The notes beneath the pieces are model-generated. The model was not told the DNA's origin, did no database searches, and was given only the letters and a program-made list of their open reading frames with translations. From the NCBI GenBank assembly GCA_018336195.1, contig JAGXQV010000055.1:1-53162 (forward strand): a DNA stretch of 53,162 nt, given 5' to 3'. Below, one piece after another: positions 1-10,694 of the stretch (positions are counted from its first letter, which is position 1; every line of letters begins with the position of its first letter). The DNA comes from Sulfuricella sp. Lineage in GTDB: Bacteria > Pseudomonadota > Gammaproteobacteria > Burkholderiales > Sulfuricellaceae. The position numbers and the translations under genes were made by a program.

Positions 1-526
1 CGGGGGCGAGCCCCAGCTTGTCGAGGGTGGCCTGGCGCTGCGCGGCATCGACCACCAGGGAAGGATGAGGGACCGGGCGCGGCAACACCGCGCCGGGCCG
101 TTCGGCGAGCGCGGCGAAGCGTTCCACCATCAGGGGTAGCCCCAGCTTGTCGAGGCGCCGCGCGTCGTTGAGCAGGCCGTAGCGGAATTCGCCGACGAAG
201 CCGGTGCGTAGCGGAATTCCGGCGAAGAAGGGCAGCAGCGCGGCCTTCAGCGAGTTGGGCAGCACCAGGGCATGGCTGTAGCCGTCCTTCTTCAGGCAGC
301 GGCCCAGTTCCCAGCGCACTTTCAGGCGCAGTTCGCCGTGGGCGAAGGGATTGATGACGACCTTGCCGATTTCCGGCATCCGTTCCAGCACCGGGGCGAC
401 CCAGGCGGGCGCGAAGGCGTCGATTTCCAGTGCGGGGTTGTGCTCGCGCAGGCGGCGCAACAGCGGCTGCGCCATTACGGCGTCGCCGACCCAGGAAGGG
501 GCGATGATGAGGGCTTTGGGAGGCAA
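1..526 (-). CDS. waaF: ADP-heptose:LPS heptosyltransferase II, 5' part only
   Basis: Glycosyltransferase family 9 enzyme that adds the second heptose to the inner core of lipopolysaccharide at the cytoplasmic face of the inner membrane. About 175 N-terminal codons are present; the 3' end lies beyond the left edge of the window. The N-terminus reads LPPKALIIAPSWVGDAVMAQ, matching the family start that contains PSWVGD. The only start in register is TTG at 526, because an in-frame TAA lies two codons upstream. It is transcribed after ilvE and the zinc-finger gene in the same direction, and an inverted repeat separates it from the latter. Identification is by family pattern; WaaC is a less likely alternative. 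Confidence 0.85.
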   Translation of the reverse strand, partial: MPPKALIIAPSWVGDAVMAQPLLRRLREHNPALEIDAFAPAWVAPVLERMPEIGKVVINPFAHGELRLKVRWELGRCLKKDGYSHALVLPNSLKAALLPFFAGIPLRTGFVGEFRYGLLNDARRLDKLGLPLMVERFAALAERPGAVLPRPVPHPSLVVDAAQRQATLDKLGLAP

Positions 527-530
527 TTTT

Positions 531-632
531 TAATGTTGAGTTTTGAATGTTTAGTGTTGCGCGTTTAGTCGAATTTGCCGCGTAGCGGGCTGATTAACAA
601 CTAAACACTTAACATTCAACACTAAACACCGA
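531..632. repeat. Intercistronic inverted repeat, TTTAGTGTT family, copy 1
   Basis: The left arm contains TGAATGTTTAGTGTTG and the right arm its approximate complement CATTCAACACTAAACACC, with a variable centre. The element fills the gap between the stop of the zinc-finger gene and the start of waaF. The same arm vocabulary occurs at 849-941 and 16723-16844. Confidence 0.75.
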
Positions 633-634
633 TG

Positions 635-835
635 TTAGTGATGGCCCTTCGGCAAATCACCCTTCAGCTTGTAATGGGTGCCGCAGTAGGGGCACACCGC
701 TTCGCCGCTTTTCACAACATCCAGAAAAACGCGCGGATGCGCGTTCCACAAGGACATCGAAGGGGTCGGGCAATGTAGCGGCAGATCCTTGGCGGTGACT
801 TCGTAATAGCGGGACTTGATGTCGCGTGATGGCAT
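635..835 (-). CDS. Zinc-finger CHCC domain protein
   Basis: A 66-residue protein of the zf-CHCC family (related to the NDUFS6 subunit of complex I). The likely metal ligands are visible as C22, H33, C48 and C51, the last two in a CPYCG knuckle. Length is normal for the bacterial stand-alone family, whose biochemical role is not established. It lies between ilvE and waaF in the same direction, an arrangement I recall from many betaproteobacteria. The gaps on both sides are filled by inverted repeats of one family, so message processing may separate it from its neighbours. Confidence 0.85.
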   Translation of the reverse strand: MPSRDIKSRYYEVTAKDLPLHCPTPSMSLWNAHPRVFLDVVKSGEAVCPYCGTHYKLKGDLPKGHH

Positions 836-848
836 AAGAAACTCCTTT

Positions 849-941
849 TAATGTTTAGTGTTTAATTATTAATCTTTAATTGATGGTGCGCCTTGCGGCG
901 CGACCACATCAATTAAAAATTCAACATTTAACACTAAACAT
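849..941. repeat. Intercistronic inverted repeat, TTTAGTGTT family, copy 2
   Basis: The left arm is AATGTTTAGTGTTTAATT and the right arm AACATTTAACACTAAACATT. The centre holds a second hairpin, TTTAATTGATG ... GCGCC-TTGC-GGCGC ... CATCAATTAAA (about 875-917). It begins ten bases beyond the ilvE stop and could act as a 3' stabiliser or attenuator between ilvE and the zinc-finger gene. Confidence 0.75.
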
Positions 942-951
942 TGATCCTGGG

Positions 952-1872
952 TTATACCAGTGTCAGCCAATCCATGTGCTTGGCCGACTTGCCGGTGACG
1001 CAGTCGAAGAACAGGGCTTGCAGCTTGGCCGTGATCGGGCCGCGCGCGCCGGCGCCGATGATGCGGTTGTCGAGTTCGCGGATCGGCGTAACTTCGGCGG
1101 CGGTACCGGTGAAGAAGGCTTCGTCGGCGCAATACACTTCGTCGCGGGTGATGCGCTTTTCGATGACCGGGATGCCCAATTCGCCCGCCAGTTCGATGAT
1201 CGAGGCGCGGGTGATGCCTTCCAGGCAGGAGGTCAGGTCCGGGGTGTAGAGCTTGCCGTTCTTGACGATGAAGATGTTCTCGCCGGAGCCTTCCGCGACG
1301 TAGCCGTCGACGTCGAGTAGCAGGGCTTCGTGGTAGCCGTCGTGATGGGCTTCCTGATGCGCCAGGATCGAATTGGTGTAGGTCGATACCGATTTGGCGC
1401 GGCACATGTTGACGTTGACGTGATGGCGGGTGAACGACGAGGTTTTGACGCGGATGCCTTTTTCCAGGGCTTCCGGGCCCAGGTAGGCGCCCCACGACCA
1501 GGCGGCCACGGCGACATGGGTGGACAGGGTGGTGGCGGCGATGCCCATGGCTTCCGAGCCGTAGAACACGATGGGGCGGATGTAGGCGGATTCCAGCTTG
1601 TTTTCACGCACCACGGCGCGCTGGGCTTCCATCAGGGTTTCCTTGTCCCAGGGCATTTTCATGCCGAAGATGTGGGCCGAGTTGAACAGGCGGTCGGTGT
1701 GGTCCTTGAGGCGGAAAATCGCCGTGCCCTTGTCGGTCTTGTAGGCGCGCACCCCTTCGAAGACGCCCATGCCGTAATGGAGGGTGTGGGTGAGGACGTG
1801 GGTGGTGGCGCTACGCCATTCCACCATCTTGCCGTCGTGCCAGATATGGCCGTCGCGGTCGGACATAGACAT
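952..1872 (-). CDS. ilvE: Branched-chain amino acid aminotransferase
   Basis: Class IV (fold type IV) pyridoxal-phosphate aminotransferase of 306 residues that interconverts valine, leucine and isoleucine with their 2-oxo acids using glutamate. The sequence shows the class features: GVFEGVRAY near residue 37, the Schiff-base lysine K160 in NMCRAKSVSTYTNS, and the cofactor-binding EGSGENIF and CLEGITR segments. The start at 1872 has GGAG upstream at acceptable spacing; a second ATG two codons later is possible. It is the first gene of a probable ilvE, zinc-finger, waaF unit. cimA, encoded at the other end of the window, supplies a precursor for isoleucine. Confidence 0.95.
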   Translation of the reverse strand: MSMSDRDGHIWHDGKMVEWRSATTHVLTHTLHYGMGVFEGVRAYKTDKGTAIFRLKDHTDRLFNSAHIFGMKMPWDKETLMEAQRAVVRENKLESAYIRPIVFYGSEAMGIAATTLSTHVAVAAWSWGAYLGPEALEKGIRVKTSSFTRHHVNVNMCRAKSVSTYTNSILAHQEAHHDGYHEALLLDVDGYVAEGSGENIFIVKNGKLYTPDLTSCLEGITRASIIELAGELGIPVIEKRITRDEVYCADEAFFTGTAAEVTPIRELDNRIIGAGARGPITAKLQALFFDCVTGKSAKHMDWLTLV

Positions 1873-1918
1873 GAAAAATGCTCCAAAAAATCGAAAAAAA
1901 CCAATTGTATCGTAAAAC

Positions 1919-2629
1919 TCAGGCTTTCAGGCTCTTGATCCAGCGCCCGTACACGGCGGCGGCGGCCCGATTCAGGACTGCGACGCGGGCGGCGAGATCT
2001 TCCCGCATTGCGGCGGGCGTTTGCACTGCGGGGCTGGCGGCGGCCGCGGCGATTTCGTCGGCCCCGAGGGTGGACCAGGTTTCGACCATCTCGGCGGTCA
2101 TCTCGATATGGCATTGCATCCCCAGGTGCTTGCCGTCGAGGAGGTAGGCTTGGTTGCGGCAGTGCGGGCTGGACAGCAGCAATTCCGCGCCGTCCGGCAG
2201 GGTGAACGTTTCCCCGTGCCAGTGGAACGCGGTGAAGCGGGGGGCGTTGCCGAACCACTCGCGGGCCTGCGGCGTATCGGCCAACTCCACTTCGCCCCAG
2301 CCGATTTCCTTGAGTGGGTTACGCCCCACCGAACCGCCCAACGCCTTGGCGATCAGTTGTCCGCCCAGGCAGTGTCCGAGCAGGGGGATCCCTGCTTCGC
2401 GCGCCGCGCGGATCAGCGCCAGGGTGGCGGGAATCCACGGCAGATCGTCGTTGACGCTCATCGGCCCGCCCATGAAAACCAGCCCGGAATAATCGCGGGC
2501 GCTGGCCGGGGCGGCTTCGCCGGCGTCGCTTTTAAAGAGTTGCCAGGGGATCGAATGTTGCTCAAGGAATGTGGCAAAATAACCTGGCCCTTCGCTGGGC
2601 GCATGGCGGAAAATCGCAACGGGTTTCAT
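1919..2629 (-). CDS. Class I glutamine amidotransferase domain protein
   Basis: A stand-alone GATase1 domain of 236 residues, resembling the glutaminase half of GMP synthase. The catalytic triad is visible: nucleophile C87 in LLGHCLGGQ, and H174 and E176 in MQCHIEMT. Such proteins hydrolyse a gamma-glutamyl amide; the physiological substrate of this subfamily is not clear and no synthetase domain is encoded nearby. Its start is only 19 bases from the divergent start of the protease gene at 2649, so the promoters of the two must overlap each other's coding sequence. It is separated from ilvE by 46 bases. Confidence 0.85.
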   Translation of the reverse strand: MKPVAIFRHAPSEGPGYFATFLEQHSIPWQLFKSDAGEAAPASARDYSGLVFMGGPMSVNDDLPWIPATLALIRAAREAGIPLLGHCLGGQLIAKALGGSVGRNPLKEIGWGEVELADTPQAREWFGNAPRFTAFHWHGETFTLPDGAELLLSSPHCRNQAYLLDGKHLGMQCHIEMTAEMVETWSTLGADEIAAAAASPAVQTPAAMREDLAARVAVLNRAAAAVYGRWIKSLKA

Positions 2630-2648
2630 CTTGATGAGGGCCTAGATC

Positions 2649-3308
2649 GTGAAAAAAAATCATTTTATTTCAACCTCGCTGCTTTGCCTAATCGCCGGGT
2701 TGGCCGGCGCCGTCGAGGTCAACGTGGTCGGCCTGTTCAATGACAAGGCGATGGTGAGCATCGACGGCGGCAAACAGCAGATGTTGCGGGTCGGGCAGGC
2801 TACGGCGGAGGGCGTCAAGCTCCTCAGTTCCGATTCGCAGCAGGCGGTGCTGGAAATCGACGGCAAGCGCCGCACCCTGAGCATGGGCCAGTCGACTGGC
2901 TATGCGGCGTCCGCCCCGTCCGGGAGCGGAGGCGGCGGCAATACCGTGGTGCTGGCCGCCGACGGGCGCGGCCATTTCTTGGCGCGCGGCGGCATCAACG
3001 GTTTCCCCACCCGTTTCCTGGTGGATACCGGGGCGAGCTTCGTGTCGATGGATGTCGCCGAAGCACGGCGCATCGGCATCGATTACAAGAGGGGCGAACG
3101 TATGGTGATGCATACCGCCAACGGCCAGATTGTGGCCTACAAGGTGCGCCTGGACAGCGTCAAGGTGGGCGACATCAACCTCAATTTCGTCGATGCCACG
3201 ATCAGCGAAGCCTCGATGGGCGGGGTGACCCTGCTGGGGATGAGCTTTCTCAACCGGGTCGAGATGAACCGCGCCGACGGCAAGCTGACGTTGACCAGAA
3301 AGTATTGA
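2649..3308 (+). CDS. Exported retropepsin-like aspartic protease (TIGR02281 type)
   Basis: A 219-residue protein with an N-terminal signal peptide (hydrophobic residues 7-20), a small N-terminal region and a Gly/Ser-rich linker (about 88-98), followed by a single clan AA aspartic protease domain. The catalytic motif LVDTGASFVSM places the active aspartate at D126, and MGGVTLLGMSFLNRV matches the conserved C-terminal segment. Retropepsins act as homodimers, so periplasmic homodimeric activity is expected. The start is GTG at 2649, preceded by GAGGG eight bases upstream. The substrate is unknown. It precedes the hydrogenase operon but is separated by an independent promoter region. Confidence 0.88.
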   Translation: MKKNHFISTSLLCLIAGLAGAVEVNVVGLFNDKAMVSIDGGKQQMLRVGQATAEGVKLLSSDSQQAVLEIDGKRRTLSMGQSTGYAASAPSGSGGGGNTVVLAADGRGHFLARGGINGFPTRFLVDTGASFVSMDVAEARRIGIDYKRGERMVMHTANGQIVAYKVRLDSVKVGDINLNFVDATISEASMGGVTLLGMSFLNRVEMNRADGKLTLTRKY

Positions 3309-3374
3309 TGCGGGCAAAAAAACAACAGTGACAGGCCGAAAAATGTCCATGTCATGGCAATATTGATGCTCAAG

Positions 3375-3388
3375 TTGATCCATATCAA
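3375..3388 (+). promoter_or_regulatory. FNR/Anr box upstream of the hydrogenase operon
   Basis: TTGATCCATATCAA matches the FNR consensus TTGAT-N4-ATCAA exactly. Its centre (3381.5) lies 41.5 bases before about 3423. A -10-like TAGCCT at 3410-3415 predicts a start near 3422, which is the geometry of a class II FNR-activated promoter. This suggests induction of hydrogenase under low oxygen. Confidence 0.8.
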
Positions 3389-3456
3389 GTTTTATCCCTG
3401 TTGATGGGCTAGCCTTAGGCGTCATAAGAAAACCAACGCCAGGGAGTTTCATCATC

Positions 3457-4562
3457 ATGTCGAAGCGCGAGACGTTTTACGACGCTATTTCTCAACGCGG
3501 TGTTTCTCGCCGCGATTTCCTCGGTTTTTGCGCCGTCATGGCAACCACCCTGGGCCTGGGGCCGAAGGGGGTCGGATTGGTGGCCCATGCCATGGAAAGC
3601 AAGCCGCGTATCCCCGTTCTCTGGTTGCACGGCCTGGAATGCACCTGCTGTTCCGAGAGTTTCCTGCGTTCCGGCCATCCCCTGGCGAGCGACATCATCA
3701 TGACCATGATTTCGCTGGATTACGACGACACCATCATGGCGGCGGCGGGCGATCAGGCCGAAGCCATCGTCCATGAGATCATCCGCGATTACCGCGGGGA
3801 GTACATCCTGGCGGTGGAAGGCAACGTACCGCTGGCCAACGACGGCATGGCGTGTATCGTCGGCGGGCGGCCTTTCCGCGCGCAGTTCGATGAAGCGGCC
3901 AAACATGCCAAGGCGATCATCGCCTGGGGGACTTGCGCATCGTCGGGCTGCGTGCAGGCGGCGCGTCCCAACCCCACCAAGGCGACTCCGATCTACAAGC
4001 TGGTCGAACACGTGCCGGTCATCAACGTCCCCGGCTGCCCGCCCATCGCCGAAGTGATGACCGGCGTCATCAGTTATATGCTCACCTACGACCGCCTGCC
4101 CGAGCTGGATAACCAGCTCCGTCCCAAGATGTTCTATTCGCAGCGCGTCCACGATAAATGCTACCGGCGCGCCCATTTCGACGCCGGTCAGTTCGTCGAG
4201 GCCTGGGACGACGACGGCGCGCGCCAGGGCTGGTGCCTGTACAAGATGGGCTGTCGCGGCCCGACCACCTACAACGCCTGCGCGTCGATGGGCTGGAACG
4301 AAGGGGTGAGTTTCCCGATCAAGTCCGGGCACGGCTGCATCGGCTGTTCGGAAGAAGGTTTCTGGGATCGCGGGCCATTTTACGAGCGCCTCCCCGACAT
4401 GCAGCAGTGGGGCATCGAATCGAACGCCGACAAGGTTGCCATGGCGGGCGCTGCGGTGCTGGGCGGCGCGATTGCCGTGCAGGCTGCCGCTACCGTGGTA
4501 AAAAACGTCCTGACGCGCAAGGACAAGACGAATAAAGCCGCCGAGAAACCGGGGGACGACGC

Positions 4563-4566
<4 letters not shown>
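3457..4566 (+). CDS. hyaA: Uptake [NiFe] hydrogenase small subunit, oxygen-tolerant type
   Basis: Electron-transfer subunit (369 residues) of a membrane-bound group 1 uptake hydrogenase (HyaA/HoxK). The Tat signal is SRRDFLGF at 17-24. Proximal-cluster cysteines are C62, C64, C65, C160, C165 and C194; relative to E. coli Hyd-1 they are all shifted by 45, so both supernumerary cysteines (C19 and C120 there) are present. That is the [4Fe-3S] signature of oxygen-tolerant enzymes. Distal-cluster ligands H232, C235, C260, C266 and medial-cluster C275, C294, C297 are also present. A C-terminal hydrophobic helix (about 327-350) anchors it to the periplasmic side of the membrane. It overlaps the large-subunit gene by four bases. 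Confidence 0.97.
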
Positions 4567-6365
<1,799 letters not shown>

Positions 6366-6374
6366 GGGGACGCC

Positions 6375-7073
6375 ATGTCAGGCTTCGTTCGCTATCACCG
6401 CATGCCGGAAACCGGGCTGGTGCCGCCGGTGAAGATTTACGGGCCGGGGGTGCGGCTGTGGCACTGGGCGAATGCGTTTGCCATCCTGGTGCTGGCCATT
6501 ACCGGGTATTTCATCGGTGTCCCGCCGCCCTCGGCGATCGGCGATACCTCGACCCTTTACGTGATGGGCTGGATCCGTTTCTTCCATCTGGCGTTCGGCT
6601 ACATTTTTGCCTTGTTGGCCATCTGGCGGCTGTGGCTGGTGTTTGCCGAAAAAGGCATCTCCTATCACCTGTTCCTGCCGGCCATCTGGCGCAAGGTGTG
6701 GCTGGACGGCTTTCTGTTGCAGATCCGCTGGAATTTTCTGGCCGCCAAGCCGGTGCGCTACGTCGGACTAAATCCGCTGGGGAACGTGACCATGCTGCTG
6801 ATGTTCGTGATTCCCGGCGCGCTGATTATTCTCACCGGTTTCGCCATGTACGCCGAAGTGGCCGGCCACGATAGCTGGCAATACCTGCTGTTCGGCTGGG
6901 TGACCGGGATGGTCGGCAATACCCTCGATCTGCACCTGATCCATCGCCTGGCGATGTGGGTGATCGTGTGGTTTTCCATGGTGCACATCTACATCGCCCT
7001 GCGCGAGGACATCCTGTCGCGCCAGACGGTGGTGAGCACCATGCTGTCCGGCGAACGGCAGTTCCGCGAATGA
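6375..7073 (+). CDS. hyaC: Ni/Fe-hydrogenase b-type cytochrome subunit
   Basis: Integral membrane dihaem cytochrome b (232 residues) that passes electrons from the hydrogenase small subunit to the quinone pool. Four or five hydrophobic helices are evident (about 28-50, 66-90, 133-160, 186-210). Candidate haem-ligand histidines are H30, H71, H187/H190 and H204, the pattern of the HyaC/HupC family. The start has GGGGGA upstream. It overlaps the protease gene by four bases (ATGA), consistent with tight translational coupling in the operon. Confidence 0.95.
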   Translation: MSGFVRYHRMPETGLVPPVKIYGPGVRLWHWANAFAILVLAITGYFIGVPPPSAIGDTSTLYVMGWIRFFHLAFGYIFALLAIWRLWLVFAEKGISYHLFLPAIWRKVWLDGFLLQIRWNFLAAKPVRYVGLNPLGNVTMLLMFVIPGALIILTGFAMYAEVAGHDSWQYLLFGWVTGMVGNTLDLHLIHRLAMWVIVWFSMVHIYIALREDILSRQTVVSTMLSGERQFRE

Positions 7074-7546
7074 ACGGGACCGTGGTACTCGGCATCGGCA
7101 ACAGCCTGTGGGCCGACGAAGGCTTCGGGCCAAAGACGGTGGCGCGCCTGCGGGATTTGGGGGCGCTCTCGGATGAAGTGGAAGCGGTCGATGGCGGCAC
7201 CCAAGGCCTGTATTTGCTGCCCTTGGTGCAAGAGACGCGCCGCCTGCTGGTATTCGACGCCGTCGATTTCGGGCGCGAGCCGGGACAAATTGTGGTGCTG
7301 CGCGATGCGGAGATTCCGGCCTTTTTCGGTCAGCGTCCGTTGAGCCTGCACCAGACCGGTTTTACCGACGTGCTGGCGGCGGCGCAGTTGACTGAAAAAA
7401 TGCCCGAAGCGGTGACGCTGGTGGGCGTGCAAATCGAAGACATCGAAAACTGGGGCGGCGATTTGACGCCGAAAGTGGCGGGTGCCATGGATGAGGCGAT
7501 ACGCCTGGGGTTGGCGGAACTCGCCGCCTGGTCTGAGAAAGGGTAA
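7070..7546 (+). CDS. hyaD: Hydrogenase maturation protease
   Basis: Endopeptidase (158 residues) of the HyaD/HybD/HoxM family that removes the C-terminal tail of the hydrogenase large subunit after nickel insertion. The start is ATG at 7070, overlapping the hyaC stop; it gives the family N-terminus [20 protein letters not shown]. The expected nickel-sensing residues are visible: E17 in WADEGFG, an aspartate in FDAVDFG, and a histidine in [12 protein letters not shown]. Its presence directly behind the structural genes supports an active, processed enzyme. Confidence 0.95.
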   Translation: MNGTVVLGIGNSLWADEGFGPKTVARLRDLGALSDEVEAVDGGTQGLYLLPLVQETRRLLVFDAVDFGREPGQIVVLRDAEIPAFFGQRPLSLHQTGFTDVLAAAQLTEKMPEAVTLVGVQIEDIENWGGDLTPKVAGAMDEAIRLGLAELAAWSEKG

Positions 7547-7551
7547 GAATC

Positions 7552-9195
7552 ATGAACAAAGCCAATACATACGACGATTCCGACTTGAATTTCCTCGGTC
7601 AACTGGTGGTCGGCCTGTTCCGCGGTGTCGACAACGTGCGCATGAACAAGGTCGGCCATGCCATTACCGTAATGACCCTGTTCCTGCTCCTCGCCGGGGT
7701 GGGCGCCACGCTGCTCACCTTCAAGTCGGTAGGGGAGATTTCCGGGGTGTGGCGCGATTTCGATTCCGGCCTGGCACGGCGCATCGACCTGCTCGGGCAT
7801 TTCGAGCATCACCTCGGCTACGGAGGCCTGGCGCAGCACTGGCCGGCGGCGCAGGCCGGCGACCCGGCGGCGAAACAGGCGGTAGCCGGGGATCTCGCCA
7901 AAGTGCGCGAGGGGATTCCGGCATTCTTGCTGGCCAAGCCCAGCGATCATGAAAAAACCGAGTTGGCGGTGCTGGAGCGAACGCTTTCCGCCTATGAACG
8001 CGCCTTGTCCAATCCGGGGGAGAAGGTCGATGTCGGCGTGGCCGTCGCGGCCTTGAACCACATCAAGGCGTCTCTTCAGGAGCAGCGCAAATCCGGCGCC
8101 GACGCGGTGGAGAATGCCATCTGGACGCTCTCCGCGACGGTCGGCGGGGTGATGTTCCTGGCCTGCCTGTTTCTCATGGTGTTCGGCCTGTTTTCCTTCT
8201 GGTTCATCCGCTTTCGCGTGGCCAAGCCGCTGATCGCGATCAATTCGACCATGAGCGGGCTGTCGTGCGGCGACACCGGGGTGGACGTGCCGTTCACCCG
8301 GAAAAGCGACGAGGTCGGCGAGATGGCTCGCGCCGTGCAGGTCTTCAAGGACAACGCCATCGTCAAGCAGCGCATGGAGGTGCAAAAAGAGCAGGTTACC
8401 GGCAGCGTGCGCCAGACTACCGACGATCTGGCGCATCTCACCAACAGCGTGCGCCAGGCGATGAACGAGCAATCCCACGCGGCGGCCGGGATGTCGTCGG
8501 CCACCGAGCAGTTATCGGTGAGCATCGACCAAGTCGCGCAAAATGCCGGCGATGCGCTGAAGATGACCCGTGAAACCGCCGAGGCCGTGGCGCAGGGCTT
8601 CGATGCGGTGCAGCAAACCATGGCGGCGATGAGCGAAACCTCGCAACTGGTGGTCCATGTCGCGGAAAAAATCCAGCAACTGGGTATCCAGAGCGAAAAG
8701 ATTCAAAAAATCGTCGAAACCATCCAGGGCATTGCGCAGCAGACCGACCTGCTTGCCCTCAACGCCACCATCGAGGCGGCGCGCGCCGGCGAGACGGGGC
8801 GCGGATTCGCGGTGGTCGCCGACAGCGTGCGCCAGTTGGCGGAGGAATCGAATGCCTCGGCGCACGACATCAACACGATCCTCTCAACCATACGCGGCAG
8901 CGTCGACGAAGTGTCTTCCGACGTGCAGATCGCGTCCGGCAAGGCGCAGGGCAGCGCCGCCCAGTCGCGGGTGGTGGAAGGCGCGTTGCAGAAAATCCGT
9001 CAGTGTTCCGAACAGGTGGCCGCGGCGGTGAGCGATATCGCCAATGCCGCCCAGGAGCAAAGTACTGCGGGACGCGAAATCGCCAAGGAGGTGGAAACCG
9101 TCGCCAATTTGTCGGAAAGCACCCGCGAACAGGTGGGCAAGGTCGATGCCTTGGCCACCGACCTCAGCAAGAATGTCCAGAAACTGTCCGCGTAG
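7552..9195 (+). CDS. Methyl-accepting chemotaxis protein at the end of the hydrogenase operon
   Basis: Transmembrane chemoreceptor (547 residues). A 35-residue cytoplasmic leader precedes TM1 (36-57). The periplasmic sensor region spans 58-193 and contains HHLGYGGL near 86-93. TM2 (194-219), HAMP (220-275) and a long coiled-coil signalling domain follow, with its hairpin tip around [20 protein letters not shown] (394-413). No C-terminal CheR-docking pentapeptide is seen. It starts five bases after hyaD, so it is probably cotranscribed with the hydrogenase. That linkage suggests a role in H2- or energy-directed taxis, which is inference. It would signal through a CheA such as the one encoded at 43742-45607. 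Confidence 0.93.
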   Translation: MNKANTYDDSDLNFLGQLVVGLFRGVDNVRMNKVGHAITVMTLFLLLAGVGATLLTFKSVGEISGVWRDFDSGLARRIDLLGHFEHHLGYGGLAQHWPAAQAGDPAAKQAVAGDLAKVREGIPAFLLAKPSDHEKTELAVLERTLSAYERALSNPGEKVDVGVAVAALNHIKASLQEQRKSGADAVENAIWTLSATVGGVMFLACLFLMVFGLFSFWFIRFRVAKPLIAINSTMSGLSCGDTGVDVPFTRKSDEVGEMARAVQVFKDNAIVKQRMEVQKEQVTGSVRQTTDDLAHLTNSVRQAMNEQSHAAAGMSSATEQLSVSIDQVAQNAGDALKMTRETAEAVAQGFDAVQQTMAAMSETSQLVVHVAEKIQQLGIQSEKIQKIVETIQGIAQQTDLLALNATIEAARAGETGRGFAVVADSVRQLAEESNASAHDINTILSTIRGSVDEVSSDVQIASGKAQGSAAQSRVVEGALQKIRQCSEQVAAAVSDIANAAQEQSTAGREIAKEVETVANLSESTREQVGKVDALATDLSKNVQKLSA

Positions 9196-9210
9196 AACCG
9201 GCGCGGGCGT

Positions 9211-10389
9211 TTAAGCCAGGGCGGATAGACCGTTCGCGAGGTTTTCTACCACCACCCGGTTGCGTCCCTGCTTTTTGGCTTCGTAGAGCGCCAGGTCGGC
9301 GAATTCGATCAGATTGTCCAGCCCTGCTTCCTTCATCCCCTCCGGCATCGCACATGCCCCGACGCTGGTGGTGAAGGGAATTCGGGTGCCGTTGGGCAGT
9401 TCGAGCGGGGTGTCCGCGATGACCTTGCGCAGCCGCTCGGCGAGAACGGCAACCCCTTCCATATCCGTGTCGGGAACCAGCACGCAGAATTCTTCCCCGC
9501 CGAAGCGGGCAAAGGTGTCTTGCTGGCGCAGGCAACGCTCGGCCAATACCTTGACGTGTTTCAGCGCGGCATCGCCGGCCAGATGACCGTGGGTATCATT
9601 GACCTGCTTGAAATGGTCGAGATCCAGGATGATCAGGCCCAAGGGCTGGGGATGGCGATGCGTCCTGGCCAATTCCTGTTCGGCCAGTTCGATGAAGGTG
9701 CGGCGGTTGTAGGCTTCGGTGAGCGAATCGAGGGTGGCGAGGCGGGTGATCTCATCGGAACGGCGGGCCTCGATCAAGAGCAGGAAACCGAAGGAAAAAG
9801 CCAGTCGGCTAATATCCCCGACCAGGAGGGTGACGGTCTGGAGCGGGGAGTTTTCGGGGAAAACAGGAATGCTGCCGGGATCGGTGAAGGCGATGACGGA
9901 ACGTGCGATAAACAGGAAGGCAATCGCGGCGGCACTGATGCCTATGAGAAAGCGCAGGTTGCGCCAGCGGTCGCGGCGCGTTAAAAACAGGGCGGCGGCG
10001 GCCAGAAACTGCACGCCGAAGATCAGGCCGCTGGCAAGATTGCGGGCAGCGGCGTTATCCAGATTCGATTCGAAGATGATGACCGTCAGCGCAACCGGCA
10101 GGTATATCCACAGCGGCTTGACCGAGAATTCGAAAAATTCGCAAAAGGCATGCAGCAGTAACGAATAGCTCAGGGAAATCAGGGTGCCAGCCAGGACGAT
10201 GGAAACGGCGCCGGGCGGATTGCCGCGTGCCACGAAAACCAGCCAGCCGATCGATTGAACGGCCAGGCTGGCAATCCACAAGTCGGTGGCGCGGGTGCGC
10301 CGGCCACGAAACGCTACGGCGAACAGGGTGCCGATTACCAGATTGTTGAGGATGAACAGAACCAGGATGGTGCGGATATCGAGCGTCAT
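9211..10389 (-). CDS. Membrane diguanylate cyclase (GGDEF domain)
   Basis: Inner-membrane protein (392 residues from the preferred start) with about six to seven hydrophobic helices in residues 6-205, then a GGDEF domain that makes cyclic di-GMP. The active-site motif is GGEEF at 297-301. The RQQD at 288-291, five residues before it, is an intact inhibitory I-site. The metal-binding LDLDHFKQVNDTHGH segment is also intact. ATG at 10389 starts directly at the first helix; an in-frame start at 10470 would add an unconvincing polar extension. It converges with the chemoreceptor gene, only 15 bases apart, with no clear terminator between. Its signal is unknown. Confidence 0.9.
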   Translation of the reverse strand: MTLDIRTILVLFILNNLVIGTLFAVAFRGRRTRATDLWIASLAVQSIGWLVFVARGNPPGAVSIVLAGTLISLSYSLLLHAFCEFFEFSVKPLWIYLPVALTVIIFESNLDNAAARNLASGLIFGVQFLAAAALFLTRRDRWRNLRFLIGISAAAIAFLFIARSVIAFTDPGSIPVFPENSPLQTVTLLVGDISRLAFSFGFLLLIEARRSDEITRLATLDSLTEAYNRRTFIELAEQELARTHRHPQPLGLIILDLDHFKQVNDTHGHLAGDAALKHVKVLAERCLRQQDTFARFGGEEFCVLVPDTDMEGVAVLAERLRKVIADTPLELPNGTRIPFTTSVGACAMPEGMKEAGLDNLIEFADLALYEAKKQGRNRVVVENLANGLSALA

Positions 10390-10567
10390 GGGTTGCTGTT
10401 CTCGGCAATGGTAAGCGTGCGTCGGGCAGAACGGGACGGCAATTGTGGCAGATTCGCCGAACAAAGCCAACGTAATGGATAGGGAGATTACGCTCCAGAG
10501 CGCCCCGCGCCGGAGCGAATGCCATTGCTGCGGGCATCGGGCCGGTAGGGAACAAGCTCCGTGCTGG

Positions 10568-10639
10568 CTAGCCCTTCAGGGAGTTGTCGCGATCAATAAG
10601 GGCGTAGGCGGAATGGTTGTGTATCGATTCGAAATTTTA
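10568..10639 (-). pseudogene. Fragment of a second folE2 3' end
   Basis: Positions 10583-10638 match the last coding part of the intact folE2 (10707-10762) at 51 of 56 bases. Read on the minus strand the fragment encodes [20 protein letters not shown] followed by KG and a stop, against [20 protein letters not shown] in the intact gene. An in-frame stop lies immediately upstream and no other folE2 sequence is present. It is a remnant of a partial duplication or of a lost paralogue, in the 305-base gap between the cyclase gene and folE2. I see no other gene in that gap. Confidence 0.75.
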
Positions 10640-10694
10640 GTTCCGACTAACCTTGTGTTTGCGGCAAAAGGTTGGCCTGCTCAGAAATTGCGAA

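Noticed and set aside
531..941. CRISPR-like appearance of repeated TTTAGTG units
   Set aside because: The units are arms of inverted repeats with irregular spacing and no unique spacers of constant length; no cas gene is present.
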